This document shows, piece after piece, positions 8,209 through 16,762 of a stretch of 64,000 nucleotides of DNA. The DNA lies in the NCBI RefSeq assembly GCF_028553725.1, contig NZ_CP067125.1, positions 1 to 64,000 on the forward strand. Direction: 5' to 3'. The DNA is from Paracoccus alcaliphilus (GTDB taxonomy: Bacteria; Pseudomonadota; Alphaproteobacteria; Rhodobacterales; Rhodobacteraceae). The position numbers were made by a program, and so were the translations under genes. Numbering within the stretch: position 1 is the stretch's first letter; each line of letters opens with the position of its first letter. The notes beneath the pieces are model-generated. The model saw only the letters and a list, made by a program, of their open reading frames with translations. It made no database searches and had not been told where the DNA came from.

Positions 8209-9171
8209 TCAGCGCCGGATCGCGTGGCTGCATATCTTGCGCTTGGCCGTTGCCAGACTGATGCCCAGCCGCCGCGAGGTCGCAGTGACATTGCCGCGCT
8301 CTCGCAGCAGGGCGCGGCGGATGGCGCCGCGTTCGGCATGTGCCAGCCCGTCCTCGCCCTCGGCGCCGTTCAGCGCGTCCAGACAATCGGACGCCACCAC
8401 GCCCTGCCGGATGGCCGCATCGCACAGCCCCAGCACATGACGCGCACCCCGGCTGGCCCCGATCACCACATTGTCGCGATCCACCGCCAGCAGGACGGCC
8501 CCGCAGCGCGCAGGCCAGGGCAGGGAAATCACGCTGGCATGGCGGAAATGGCGGTGGAAATGGTCGATCTCGATCTGCCGCGCGGCATCGGTGATCGTGG
8601 ACAGCAACAGACCCGCCGGGGCCATATTGCTGGCAATCCCGTAGAAGGTCACATTCAGCGCCCCGGCCAGCGCGCCGTCATGGTCATAGACCGGCGCCGA
8701 GGCGCAGGTGATCGCCAGCGCGCGGGCGTAATAATGCTGATCCTGCCGCACCACCAGCGCGCGGCGTTCGATCAGCGAGGTACCGATGCCGTTGGTTCCG
8801 TTGTGGACCTCGCTCCAGTCCACGCCGCGGCACAGGCCCCAAGCCTGCAATTCGCCCTGATCGCATTCGGCCCCCGACCAGTGCAGCGGGATGCCCTCGG
8901 CATTGGTCAGCAACTGGCAGACGCCACGATTGCCCGTCGCGCGTTGCAGCCGCTCCAGCGCGGGCCCGGCCGAGCGCAGGATCGGCTCCATCCCCTGCTC
9001 CAGCTCGCCCAGTTCGGCATCGCTCAGCCGACGCATCCGGGGCGGAGTCGCGGGATCGAGACGGTATTGCTCGGCGCAGCGCTGCCAAGAGGTCGCCACC
9101 GGCGATCCGGCAATGGCACCCGAAGTCAGAACGCTGCGCACATATTCGGCATGTGACGGCACGACTGCCAT
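8209..9171 (-). CDS. GAF-domain transcriptional regulator with Fis-type HTH (AcoR-like, lacking the AAA+ domain)
   Basis: A 320-residue regulator. The N-terminal part (SWQRCAEQYRLDP, then a GAF-type domain with EVHNGTNGIGTSLIERRALVVRQDQHY) matches the sensor of AcoR-type activators. The C-terminus is a Fis-like helix-turn-helix (AIRRALLRERGNVTATSRRL). The sigma-54-interacting AAA+ ATPase between these in true AcoR is absent, so it should act at ordinary sigma-70 promoters. The start at 9171 has a strong GGGAGGAG ribosome site; starts further upstream lack one. It sits between aldA and the quinoprotein operon and probably senses an alcohol or aldehyde. Confidence 0.85.
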   Translation of the reverse strand: MAVVPSHAEYVRSVLTSGAIAGSPVATSWQRCAEQYRLDPATPPRMRRLSDAELGELEQGMEPILRSAGPALERLQRATGNRGVCQLLTNAEGIPLHWSGAECDQGELQAWGLCRGVDWSEVHNGTNGIGTSLIERRALVVRQDQHYYARALAITCASAPVYDHDGALAGALNVTFYGIASNMAPAGLLLSTITDAARQIEIDHFHRHFRHASVISLPWPARCGAVLLAVDRDNVVIGASRGARHVLGLCDAAIRQGVVASDCLDALNGAEGEDGLAHAERGAIRRALLRERGNVTATSRRLGISLATAKRKICSHAIRR

Positions 9172-9280
9172 GTTCTCCTCCCAGAGTGCCGAACGGACTT
9201 CTTGTGACCCATGCCGGCGTTGGCCGTCCGATGATAGGAGAGACCGGTTCATAATCAAGCGCCACGCATCATCTCTGCGA

Positions 9281-9727
9281 TCATCCGCCGAGGCAGATGG
9301 CGCTGTGGACGGTCGCGCCCGACGCAAGGCGGATCGTCAGCCCGCCCGCGTCGATATCCAGCCCTGTCACCGCGTCGGGGCCTTCGTGGATCAGGCTGGT
9401 GGCACCCGTCGCCGCGCCGATATTCCGACAATCAGAGCTGTGGAAGACACGCGACGGGCCATGCCGGTCGGCATCGCCGGTCACCGACACGACACCGCTG
9501 CCGCATTGGGCCAGCGCCATCAGTTGACGACTGCCGTCAAGGACCGGATCGCGCACGGGCGGGTCGTTATGCACCCAATAGATCCCGCCCGTCGGGGCGC
9601 GGACATAGAAGCCGCCCCCGCAGGACACCCCGATCAACGGCGTTCTGGCCAGCGAGGGCGCGGCAATGGCCGACAGGGCCACAATCCCGGCAATCAGAAA
9701 CGCCGCGCGATGGATCGTCGCCCCCAT
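9281..9727 (-). CDS. Small secreted protein of the quinoprotein operon, unknown function
   Basis: A 148-residue protein with a Sec signal peptide (hydrophobic stretch AAFLIAGIVALSAIAAPSLA, cleavage near ALARTP-like SLARTP). The mature part is glycine-rich and beta-prone and has four cysteines (SCGGG, AQCGSG, SDCRN, AICLGG), which could form two disulfides in the periplasm. It starts two bases after the Rieske gene ends and is therefore cotranscribed with it and with the PQQ dehydrogenase. I do not recognise a family. An accessory or electron-transfer partner role for the dehydrogenase is inferred from position only. Confidence 0.75.
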   Translation of the reverse strand: MGATIHRAAFLIAGIVALSAIAAPSLARTPLIGVSCGGGFYVRAPTGGIYWVHNDPPVRDPVLDGSRQLMALAQCGSGVVSVTGDADRHGPSRVFHSSDCRNIGAATGATSLIHEGPDAVTGLDIDAGGLTIRLASGATVHSAICLGG

Positions 9728-9729
9728 GA

Positions 9730-10353
9730 CTATCGCCCGCCACCCACGCGCGCGGTGAACGGCGCATCGACGACCAGCTCGCCATTCCCGGACAGGCGCA
9801 AGGGCAGGGCGGGCAGCGGGCGATAGGCCGGGCCGCTGACAAGGTTGCCGCCCGCCGTCGCGTCAAAGCGGCTTTGATGGCAGGGGCAGACATATTGCCG
9901 CGTATCGCCGTCCCAGGATGATACCGGGCAAGCGTCATGCGTACACATCGCGGAATAGGCGACCACCCCTTCGGCAGAGCGCGCCAATGTCGCCTCGTCC
10001 AGTTCGCCCGTATCCAGCCGCGTCAGCATGATCTGGTTGAAGCGCGACCCGTCGCGGACCGTGCCGCTGGCGGGATCGACGGGCAGGGCGACAAGCTGTC
10101 TCGCATTCATCTTCAGGTCATCAAGCGTCAGATGTGGCCCGCGTTTCGATTTGGCCTGCCATGTCAGGAAATCGCCGGGCTGGGGGGCCGCGTCGCGGAT
10201 CGCATCCCCGGCGGCAAGCGCGGTCGAGGGGCGCAGCGCCGACCCGACCGCAACAAGGGCGGCAACCGCCCCCGCGATGAAGCCGCGCCGGTTGTCAGGA
10301 TTGGCGTTGCAGCAACGGCATGCAAATTCTTTGTCTCGCATCTGTCTGTCCAT
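9730..10353 (-). CDS. Exported Rieske [2Fe-2S] protein
   Basis: A protein of about 207 residues. The C-terminal half contains both Rieske cluster boxes, CTHDAC and CPCHQSRFD, in the arrangement C-x-H...C-x2-H, giving two Cys and two His ligands. The N-terminus has a Tat-like signal (NRRGFIAG followed by a hydrophobic stretch), expected for a protein exported with its cluster inserted. It also has a CRCC cluster before the signal. The start is uncertain: ATG at 10353 or 10341, neither with a strong ribosome site. It is downstream of the PQQ dehydrogenase and upstream of a secreted protein. No cytochrome bc1 partner genes are adjacent, so it may be the electron acceptor of the quinoprotein. Confidence 0.85.
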   Translation of the reverse strand: MDRQMRDKEFACRCCNANPDNRRGFIAGAVAALVAVGSALRPSTALAAGDAIRDAAPQPGDFLTWQAKSKRGPHLTLDDLKMNARQLVALPVDPASGTVRDGSRFNQIMLTRLDTGELDEATLARSAEGVVAYSAMCTHDACPVSSWDGDTRQYVCPCHQSRFDATAGGNLVSGPAYRPLPALPLRLSGNGELVVDAPFTARVGGGR

Positions 10354-10409
10354 GCTGGAGAATTCGTGGAGAAGGCCCCGGACCATGCCGCCGGGGCCCC
10401 TTGGCCGGA

Positions 10410-12194
10410 TCAGGCGTCGGGCAGGGCAAAGACCCAGATGGCGCCGCCCACGGGCACATCGCCATTCCATTCGCCGGTCTCATCGGCATCGGCCAGAACC
10501 GAGTTGGTCCATTGCGCATCGACGCCGTAACCTGCGGTGATCGCGATATATTGCTTGCCATCGACCTCATAGGACACCGGCGGCGAAATCGCGGCCGAGT
10601 TCAGCGGGAATTCCCACAGCACCTCGCCGCTTTCGGCATCGAAGGCACGCAGCATCCGATCATTGGTCCCGGCGTTGAAGACGATCCCGCCCGCCGTGGT
10701 CAGCACCGAACCCCAGTTCATCGTCTTGCCGAATTCATGGGTCCATTCGACCTCGCGCGTGTTCACGTTCCACGCCTGCAACTGGCCGACGCCTTCCTGC
10801 GGATCGCGCAGAAACACCTTCAGCTCGGCCAGATCCATCCCGGCCCACCATTGCCCCGAGGCAGGTTCGGTATCCTCATCCAGAAAGCCGGTCCACGAAT
10901 TGCAGACATTCTCGTTGGCGGGGATATAGATCATGCCGGTCTGCGGGTTATAGGCCTCGTAGGGATAGTTTTTCCCGCCCCACAGGCTGGGGCAATATTC
11001 GACCTTGTTGCCGGTCGTGGGCACATGCGCGGGATCATAGGTCGGCCTGCCGGTGTCCTGATCCAGCGACACGAAGGCATCGTTATAGACGAAGGGCTTG
11101 CCCTCCAGATAGGTGATCCCGCCTTCGGGGTTCCGCTCCAGCCAATACAGATAGCCGTTGCGCTGCGGGCTCATCAGGCCGGTCACGGTCTGGCCGTCCT
11201 GCTCGATATCCAGCAGCATCGGCGCATTCATCGCCGCCCAGTCCCAGCTGTCGTTGAAATGGTACTGCATATGGCCCAGGATCTCGCCCGTTTCCGGGTC
11301 CATCGAGATCGACGATGCCACATAGAGGTTGTCGCCCGGACGCTGATCGCCCAGCCAGGGGGAACCGTTGCCGACGCCCCAATACAGCTTCTTCGCCTCG
11401 GGGTCGTAATTGCCCGGCATCCACATGCTGCCGCCGCCATATTTCCACGCATCCGGGCGCGGACCTTCGGGTTTCCATGTCTCGTGGCCCGGCTCGTCCG
11501 GTCCCGGCACGCTATAGGTGCGCCAGGCCTGTTCGCAGGTCTCGGCATCGGTGGCCTCAAGGAAGCCGCGCACGCCGAATTCGCCGCCCGAGGGACCGAC
11601 AAGGATCTTGCCCTCAACCGCCAGCGGCGCCGAGGTGATATAGGCGCCGATCTCCCAGTCGCCGATGCTGGCCTGACACAGCCGCTGCCCGGTTTTCGCA
11701 TCCAGCGCGTTCAGCGTCCCGTCCAGACCGGCGGCAAAGACCCGGTCCCCCCACAGGGCCACGCCGCGGCTGGTATTGTGCATCACGCCCAGATCGGGCG
11801 GATTGTCATGCTCGTAACGCCAGTAAAGGCTGCCGGTTTTCGCATCCAGCGCCAGCACATGGTTATAGGGTGTCGAGACGAACATCACCCCGTCATTGAC
11901 AATTGCAGGCGCCTGATGGCCGCTGTCCAGCCCGGTCGAATAGACCCAGGCCGGCGTCAGCTGGCTGACATTTTCCGCTGTGATCTGCTCCAGCCCGCTA
12001 TACATCCAGCCCTGATAATTGCCCTTGGGCAACAGCCAGTCGCTGGGGTCCGCCGCGTTCAGCCGCTCTTGCGTGACGGGGTTATAGTCGGAAATCTCCT
12101 TGTTGACCCGGCTCAGATCCTGCGCCGTGGCCGAGCCTGCAAACAAAAGCACCGCCACCGAGCCGAGCAGTCGTCGCTGCGCCATGCATCGCAT
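10410..12194 (-). CDS. PQQ-dependent alcohol dehydrogenase-like quinoprotein, Ca-type site, no vicinal disulfide
   Basis: A 594-residue periplasmic beta-propeller enzyme with a Sec signal (LLGSVAVLLFAGSATAQ). Tryptophan-docking repeats such as ALDAKTGSLYWRYE and AFDAESGEVLWEFP are evident. The catalytic aspartate is D318 in SWDWAAMN. Two residues on, where lanthanide-dependent XoxF/ExaF enzymes have Asp, there is Ala320, so calcium is the expected metal. The adjacent Cys-Cys pair that contacts PQQ in methanol and ethanol dehydrogenases is replaced by His139-Asn140 (GVMHNTSRGVAL). No cytochrome c gene is nearby; a Rieske gene follows instead. The start has a GGGAGGAG ribosome site. Substrate unknown, probably an alcohol whose aldehyde AldA oxidises. 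Confidence 0.88.
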   Translation of the reverse strand: MRCMAQRRLLGSVAVLLFAGSATAQDLSRVNKEISDYNPVTQERLNAADPSDWLLPKGNYQGWMYSGLEQITAENVSQLTPAWVYSTGLDSGHQAPAIVNDGVMFVSTPYNHVLALDAKTGSLYWRYEHDNPPDLGVMHNTSRGVALWGDRVFAAGLDGTLNALDAKTGQRLCQASIGDWEIGAYITSAPLAVEGKILVGPSGGEFGVRGFLEATDAETCEQAWRTYSVPGPDEPGHETWKPEGPRPDAWKYGGGSMWMPGNYDPEAKKLYWGVGNGSPWLGDQRPGDNLYVASSISMDPETGEILGHMQYHFNDSWDWAAMNAPMLLDIEQDGQTVTGLMSPQRNGYLYWLERNPEGGITYLEGKPFVYNDAFVSLDQDTGRPTYDPAHVPTTGNKVEYCPSLWGGKNYPYEAYNPQTGMIYIPANENVCNSWTGFLDEDTEPASGQWWAGMDLAELKVFLRDPQEGVGQLQAWNVNTREVEWTHEFGKTMNWGSVLTTAGGIVFNAGTNDRMLRAFDAESGEVLWEFPLNSAAISPPVSYEVDGKQYIAITAGYGVDAQWTNSVLADADETGEWNGDVPVGGAIWVFALPDA

Positions 12195-12300
12195 CTTTTT
12201 CTCCTCCCAGATATATCGCCCGACCTTCCTCACCCGCGCGCCATTCCAACCACACGGAAGCTGGGCCACGAAAAGAACTGTGGGCGCGGGGGGTTTTATG

Positions 12301-12351
12301 CGTCAATCACGCCCCGGACGGGCGCGGATCGAACCGGCTCAGATCTGAGCC
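12301..12351 (-). promoter_or_regulatory. Quinoprotein operon promoter with palindromic activator site
   Basis: GGCTCAGATCTGAGCC (12336-12351) is a perfect 16-bp palindrome, 142 bp before the PQQ dehydrogenase start. TTGACG lies at 12306-12301, 29 bases from the palindrome toward the gene. No good -10 hexamer is evident, as expected for a promoter that depends on an activator. The layout matches the aldA promoter. Confidence 0.6.
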
Positions 12352-12396
12352 GATGGCGGCGCGGGATGGCCGGTCGGTTGACCTTTGGGAAGGCAG

Positions 12397-12422
12397 AAGG
12401 CCCGGATCGCGGTGCGGGCCTT
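12397..12422 (-). terminator. Hairpin just after the RES toxin gene
   Basis: An 8-bp stem (AAGGCCCG pairing with CGGGCCTT, 10-base loop) begins six bases beyond the stop of the RES-domain gene. The run of T after it is short, so termination efficiency is uncertain, but position and stem strength favour a terminator for the toxin-antitoxin operon. Confidence 0.5.
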
Positions 12423-12427
12423 TGACC

Positions 12428-13054
12428 TCAGCGGGCGATCCTGAAACCGGCCCGGTCGCCCGCGCGGATGAAATCGTCCAGCAGAGAGGGATCGTTGGCA
12501 AGGCTGCGCGGCGGCTCGGCGGCGAAATCGTCCGGCGCGATCCGGTCCCCGAACAGCAGCAGCGCCCGGGCCGAACTGTCCCGGATCGAGGCCCAGACGA
12601 TGCCATCGGCCTCGTCGAACTCGCGCCAGGCCAGCGCGGCCAGCGCCCGGCAGTCGGGATAAACCGACGCAGCCGCCCGGAAAACCTGCTCGGGGTCGAT
12701 CTTCCAGCCCTTCAGCTCAGGGCTGAAAAAGGGGACCAGCCGCAAGGGTCGGGCAGGGCGGATCACGCTGACCCCGCGCTGGTCCAGATCCTGACGCGGG
12801 ATCGCGGCATAGGGCGAGGGGATGCCGCGAAAGATCGTCTCATAGGCCGCACCGTCAAAGCTGGTCGCGGCATAAAGGCTGGGGATGCAGGCCCCATCGG
12901 GGTCGGTCAGCGGCGCGAAACGGGTCGGCGCGCCCTTGCAGGGGTTGAAGCTGGCGCCCGGAAACCCGATGGCGTGATTGCGGTAAAGCCGGGTGCCGGG
13001 GGCAATCTCATGCAGCGGCACATGGCGCAGCGAGGCCGGGACGGCAAAGCTCAT
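12428..13054 (-). CDS. RES-domain toxin (NAD-consuming family)
   Basis: A 208-residue protein with the RES fold pattern: LYRNHAIGFPGASFNP carries the conserved Arg, FAPLTDPDGACIPSLYAATS follows, and AAYETIF carries the conserved Glu. Characterised RES toxins degrade NAD+ by phosphorolysis or hydrolysis and pair with antitoxins that have a ParS/MbcA-type C-terminal domain. Exactly such a gene precedes this one and overlaps it by four bases (ATGA), so translation is coupled. Length is normal for the family. Whether the toxin is active cannot be judged from sequence, but the conserved Arg and Glu are intact. Confidence 0.85.
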   Translation of the reverse strand: MSFAVPASLRHVPLHEIAPGTRLYRNHAIGFPGASFNPCKGAPTRFAPLTDPDGACIPSLYAATSFDGAAYETIFRGIPSPYAAIPRQDLDQRGVSVIRPARPLRLVPFFSPELKGWKIDPEQVFRAAASVYPDCRALAALAWREFDEADGIVWASIRDSSARALLLFGDRIAPDDFAAEPPRSLANDPSLLDDFIRAGDRAGFRIAR

Positions 13055-13725
13055 CCAATGACGGGCTCCGCCTCATGCACGGCGGCGGCAAGGGCATCCT
13101 CATTACCCGCCCGGATCAGGTCGACGGGCCGTCCGCCATCCAGCCATTCATTCGGCGCCACCAGCCAGAAAGCCCGCTGCCAGTCCGTGCGGTCGGCGGG
13201 CAGTCGCCCCAGCACCTTGCGCAGCAGCGGCAGCGGCTGGCCATCGGCGTTGAACTGAAACACCGGAAAGACCACACGCCCCTGCAACGGCAGGCCCAGA
13301 ACCCGCCCCGCCGCGCGCCAGCTGGCCGCCGTCTGGGCTTTGTTCCGGCCGCCATATCCGGCGCGTTCGTGAACCGTTGCGGCATCGATGACCGGAAACT
13401 CCGCCAGAAAGGCCCGGCGCATCTCGGCATTGGCCAGATCGATCTTCGCTTCGGAGGCCGACAGCGGGTCAAAATCCAGAATGACATCCAGCATCTCGTC
13501 GATCCGCCGCTCGTGCCGCTGCTGGCGTCGCTGGGGCAACAGCCGCAACATGGTCGAGATCGCGGGCCAGATGTCCCGCACGCCCAGCCCCGAGCGTGAC
13601 ATCACCATGATCGCGCCGTCCCCGGCATTGCCGCGCAGGGTCCGGCGCAGCGATGCAACCGGCACGGCCTCGGGGATGGCCATCGTCGGGCTTTCCGTAT
13701 CGAGAACATAAAGCTTGTCGGTCAT
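13051..13725 (-). CDS. Antitoxin with MbcA/ParS-type (DUF2384) toxin-binding domain
   Basis: A 224-residue partner of the RES toxin. The C-terminal third carries the DUF2384 pattern: FPVFQFNADGQPLPLLRKVL, then AFWLVAPNEWLDGGRPVDLI, which in known complexes plugs the RES active site. The middle region (about residues 60-140) is helical and probably holds the DNA-binding and dimer part, although I cannot align a clear Xre helix-turn-helix. At 224 residues it is longer than the usual 120-160. The ATG at 13725 has a GGAAGGAG ribosome site. The longer open frame upstream is only an antisense shadow of the ABC ATPase gene. Confidence 0.82.
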   Translation of the reverse strand: MTDKLYVLDTESPTMAIPEAVPVASLRRTLRGNAGDGAIMVMSRSGLGVRDIWPAISTMLRLLPQRRQQRHERRIDEMLDVILDFDPLSASEAKIDLANAEMRRAFLAEFPVIDAATVHERAGYGGRNKAQTAASWRAAGRVLGLPLQGRVVFPVFQFNADGQPLPLLRKVLGRLPADRTDWQRAFWLVAPNEWLDGGRPVDLIRAGNEDALAAAVHEAEPVIG

Positions 13726-13769
13726 CACGGCTCCTTCCCGCCGCAATCCGGCCCGGCGCAGGTCGGAAA

Positions 13770-13824
13770 CGGCTGTCGGCATATTCTGCATATCCAATGT
13801 AGTGCCTATGTCAAATATGTCAAT
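13770..13824 (-). promoter_or_regulatory. Probable promoter of the toxin-antitoxin operon
   Basis: This AT-rich spacer contains two direct copies of TTGACATA on the minus strand, nine bases apart (13823-13816 and 13814-13807). Either could be a -35 hexamer, with TACATT or TATGCA 16 bases on as -10. Repeats over the promoter fit autoregulation by the antitoxin, which is usual for such systems but not shown here. Confidence 0.45.
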
Positions 13825-13853
13825 CTTGCCGTTCCGACGGATGCGAGGCCGGA

Positions 13854-14633
13854 TCAGATCGTGCCGCCAAGCGAGGCTTCCAGCTCGATCAGTTCCTGCC
13901 CGCCGGCCATCATGTCCTGAAGGGTCGCCGCATCGACCTCTCCGCGCCGGGCGGTGCCAAGGGTCCGGCCCCGGTTCAGCACCGTAAAGCGATCCCCAAC
14001 CGCAAGGGCGTGTCGCGTGTTGTGGGTGATGAACACCACGCCGATGCCATTCTTGCGCACCCGGTCGATCGTGCCCAGAACATTCGCCGTTTGACGCACG
14101 CCCAGGGCCGAGGTCGGCTCGTCCAGGATCAGCACCCGCGCACCGAAATGGACAGCGCGGGCGATGGCCACCGTCTGACGCTCCCCTCCCGACAGGGTGC
14201 CCACGGCCTGATCGGGTCCGCGCAGGCTGATGCCCATCTTTGCCATCTCGGCCATGGTGATCCTGTCCGCGCGGGCCGAGTCGAAATAGCGGAAGGGCCA
14301 GAACCCTTTCTCGGGCTCTCGTCCCATCCAGAAATTCCGGCTGACACTCATCAGCGGAATCATCGCCAAGTCCTGATAGACGGTGGCGATCCCCGCCGCC
14401 ATGGCGTCGCGGGGGGTGTCGAAACGGGTGGGCTGGCCCTCGATCAGCATCTCGCCCGAACTGGGCCTGAAAACACCGGACATGGTCTTGATGAAGGTCG
14501 ATTTGCCCGCGCCGTTGTCGCCCAGCAGGCAATGGCACTCGCCCGCGCGGATATCGAAACTGACCCCGTTCAGCGCGATCACACGACCGAAATGCTTGCG
14601 GATATCGCGCATTTCCACGATCGGAGCGGTCAT
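13854..14633 (-). CDS. Sugar ABC transporter ATP-binding protein (CUT2, FrcA-like)
   Basis: A 259-residue ATPase with Walker [10 protein letters not shown], signature LSGGERQ, Walker [12 protein letters not shown] and switch His FITHN. The GDNGAGKST box and [19 protein letters not shown] are typical of CUT2 (ribose/inositol/fructose) importers. Most CUT2 ATPases are about 500 residues with two domains; this single-domain size resembles FrcA of the rhizobial FrcBCA system. The start overlaps the permease stop (TAATG). It energises the 14633-16762 importer. Its place after iolB suggests inositol or a related cyclitol as substrate. Confidence 0.92.
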   Translation of the reverse strand: MTAPIVEMRDIRKHFGRVIALNGVSFDIRAGECHCLLGDNGAGKSTFIKTMSGVFRPSSGEMLIEGQPTRFDTPRDAMAAGIATVYQDLAMIPLMSVSRNFWMGREPEKGFWPFRYFDSARADRITMAEMAKMGISLRGPDQAVGTLSGGERQTVAIARAVHFGARVLILDEPTSALGVRQTANVLGTIDRVRKNGIGVVFITHNTRHALAVGDRFTVLNRGRTLGTARRGEVDAATLQDMMAGGQELIELEASLGGTI

Positions 14634-15751
14634 TATCGTTCTCCTGTGATGATGCGACGGATATAGGTGTTCATGATCACCGCCATCAGCAGGATCGCCC
14701 CCAGAAACACCCGGAACAACGAGCTTTCGGCATTGGCAAAGAACAACCCCTGCTGCACCACGCCAAAGATGATCGCGCCAAGCGCCGCCCCGATGACCGA
14801 CCCATAGCCGCCGGTCAGCAGCGCGCCCCCGATCACGACGCAGATGATCGCCTCGAATTCCTTGAGCAGCCCGCGATCTGCCGAGGCCGAGCCGAACTCC
14901 ATCACCTGACAGGTGGCGAAGACGGTGGCGCAGAAGGCCGAGAACATGAACATCAGGATCTTGACCCTGTCCACCGGCACCCCGACATAGCGCGCCGCCT
15001 GCGCATCCCCGCCACTGGCATAGATCCAGTTGCCGAATTTGGTGCGGGTCAGCAGCAGATGCGCGACGATCACCAGCCCGATGGCCCAGACGACCAGCAT
15101 CGGCAGGCCCTCGATCACCGGCTGCCCGGCGCGCGAGCCACGGCTGAAGGTGGCGATCCAGCCCTGTTCCGCCATCCACTGAAACAGCCCGGTCAGCACC
15201 TTGCCGCCAAAGATGGGGGCCAGCCAGTCGCCCTGCGCCTTTTCGGCCACGCCACCGATGATCGTCTGGCGGGTGAAATAGACCGATCCCCAGATCGTCA
15301 GCCCGCGCAGGATATAGAGAAAGGCCAGCGTCACGATGAAAGAGGGCAGGCCGGTGCGGATCACCAGCCAGCCATTCAACGCGCCGATCGCGATGCAGAA
15401 GGCGAAGGTGAACAGGATCGCCATCCACAGCGGCCAGCCCATATGCACCGCCAGAATCGCCATGACCGTGCCCGAAAAGCCGATCATCGAGCCGACCGAC
15501 AGATCGAACTCTCCCGCGATCATCAGCAGGCAGGCGCCCACGGCGATGATCATGAACTGGGCCGAAACCACCGTCCAGTTCATCACCCCTTCAGAGGCGA
15601 ACATCCCGCTGTCATGGGCGATCATGCCGAAGAACAGAAAGACCAGTATCGTGCCGCAGATGCCGCCCAGCTCGGGCCGGATCAGTGCACGCCGGAATGA
15701 CGAAACCGCCTTGATCCGCTCGTCAGGCGCACCATGGGACGTATCGGGCAT
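14633..15751 (-). CDS. Sugar ABC transporter permease (CUT2)
   Basis: A 372-residue membrane protein with 8-10 hydrophobic segments and CUT2 permease motifs: [15 protein letters not shown] early, [22 protein letters not shown] in the middle (two adjacent stretches), and [20 protein letters not shown] late. A large extra loop (about residues 175-220) lies between membrane segments. I prefer the ATG at 15751, which has AAGGA eight bases upstream, over 15760, which overlaps that site. It forms the channel with the ATPase that follows. Substrate is inferred from its inositol neighbours. Confidence 0.9.
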   Translation of the reverse strand: MPDTSHGAPDERIKAVSSFRRALIRPELGGICGTILVFLFFGMIAHDSGMFASEGVMNWTVVSAQFMIIAVGACLLMIAGEFDLSVGSMIGFSGTVMAILAVHMGWPLWMAILFTFAFCIAIGALNGWLVIRTGLPSFIVTLAFLYILRGLTIWGSVYFTRQTIIGGVAEKAQGDWLAPIFGGKVLTGLFQWMAEQGWIATFSRGSRAGQPVIEGLPMLVVWAIGLVIVAHLLLTRTKFGNWIYASGGDAQAARYVGVPVDRVKILMFMFSAFCATVFATCQVMEFGSASADRGLLKEFEAIICVVIGGALLTGGYGSVIGAALGAIIFGVVQQGLFFANAESSLFRVFLGAILLMAVIMNTYIRRIITGER

Positions 15752-15778
15752 GAAGGACATCCTTTCGGGTCGCGTGAT

Positions 15779-15804
15779 CCGGGGCAGGGCCGCCCCCGCC
15801 CCGG
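15779..15804. repeat. Intercistronic stem-loop between binding protein and permease genes
   Basis: CCGGGGC and GCCCCGG form a perfect 7-bp stem with a 12-base loop just after the binding-protein stop. There is no T run, so it is more likely an mRNA-stabilising or processing element that keeps binding protein in excess. The left part shares a 17-base identity with the spacer after tmm (50799-50815). Confidence 0.5.
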
Positions 15805-15817
15805 CCTGTTCTGCGGA

Positions 15818-16762
15818 TCAGCGATATTCGCCGGCCAGCGATTCGACGAATTCGATATTCTCCGAGGTCACGAAGCCCGGCCCGGTAAAGATCGAGTTCG
15901 ACGGCGCCACACCATATCGCACGTAGGCCGTCAGCACCTGGATCGGGATCGAACCCTGCAAAAACGGCTGCTGATCGATGGCGAAATCAACGGTGCCGTC
16001 CTTGATCCCTTGGGAAATCGCGGGCGACAGATCGAAGGTGCCGAAATAGATCTCGCCATCCAGCCCCAGATCGGTGACCGCCCGGATCGAGGGTTCGGCC
16101 GAATTGGGGCCAAGCGTCAGGATCGCGCCGGTATCGGGATTGCTGGTCAGATAGGCCTTCACCTTGTTCAGCACCTCGGACGGGTCGATGCCGGAATCGA
16201 TCATCTGATTGCCCAGCTCGACCCCCAGCCCATCGGCAAAGCCGCGACAGCGTTCGACCGATTGCGGGTTGGTGATATAATGGTTCACGCACAGGAATGT
16301 CTCGATCCCCGCCTCTTTCGCGCGCTGGCCCGCACCCAGCCCAGCCTCGTATTCCGGCTGGCCGACATGCAACAGCGCGCCAAGCTGCTGGCTTTCCTCG
16401 ACCGTGCCCGAATTCACCGTGACCACCGGGATGCCCTTGGCGATCGCATCGGTGATCGGGCCGGACAGCACGTTGTAATCAGCGATGGTCACGATGATCC
16501 CATCGACCCCCGCCGCCGAAGCCTGCTGGACGATCCGGGCCATATCCGCCAGATCGCCGGTCGGCGGATTGCGATATTCGGTCGAGACGCCCAGTTCGTC
16601 GCTGGTCACCGTAATCGCGTTCTTGATGACGTTGAACCAGCTGTCGCTGTCCGGGCCGTGACTGATCCAGACGAACTGCTCGCCTTCGGCATGTGCCGCG
16701 CCAGCCAGTGTCGTCATTGCCGCGATTGCGCCGATCGCAACCGATTGCAGCATGAATTTCAT
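15818..16762 (-). CDS. Periplasmic sugar-binding protein of CUT2 ABC importer
   Basis: A 314-residue protein with a Sec signal (MKFMLQSVAIGAIAAMTTLA, cleavage after AHA). The mature part is a type I periplasmic-binding fold: MARIVQQASAAGVDGIIVTI and IPVVTVNSG are the first-lobe signatures of the RbsB/IbpA family. It is the first gene of a binding protein-permease-ATPase set. It has its own promoter region, with a GCAA-N6-TTGC box at 16903-16916, 140 bp upstream. Inositol or an isomer is the likely ligand because iolB is directly upstream and the box is shared with iolD/iolG. Confidence 0.9.
   Translation of the reverse strand: MKFMLQSVAIGAIAAMTTLAGAAHAEGEQFVWISHGPDSDSWFNVIKNAITVTSDELGVSTEYRNPPTGDLADMARIVQQASAAGVDGIIVTIADYNVLSGPITDAIAKGIPVVTVNSGTVEESQQLGALLHVGQPEYEAGLGAGQRAKEAGIETFLCVNHYITNPQSVERCRGFADGLGVELGNQMIDSGIDPSEVLNKVKAYLTSNPDTGAILTLGPNSAEPSIRAVTDLGLDGEIYFGTFDLSPAISQGIKDGTVDFAIDQQPFLQGSIPIQVLTAYVRYGVAPSNSIFTGPGFVTSENIEFVESLAGEYR

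Noticed and set aside
10410..12194. Assignment as XoxF or MxaF methanol dehydrogenase
   Set aside because: The lanthanide Asp is Ala, the Cys pair is missing, and no cytochrome cL/xoxJ-type genes are adjacent.
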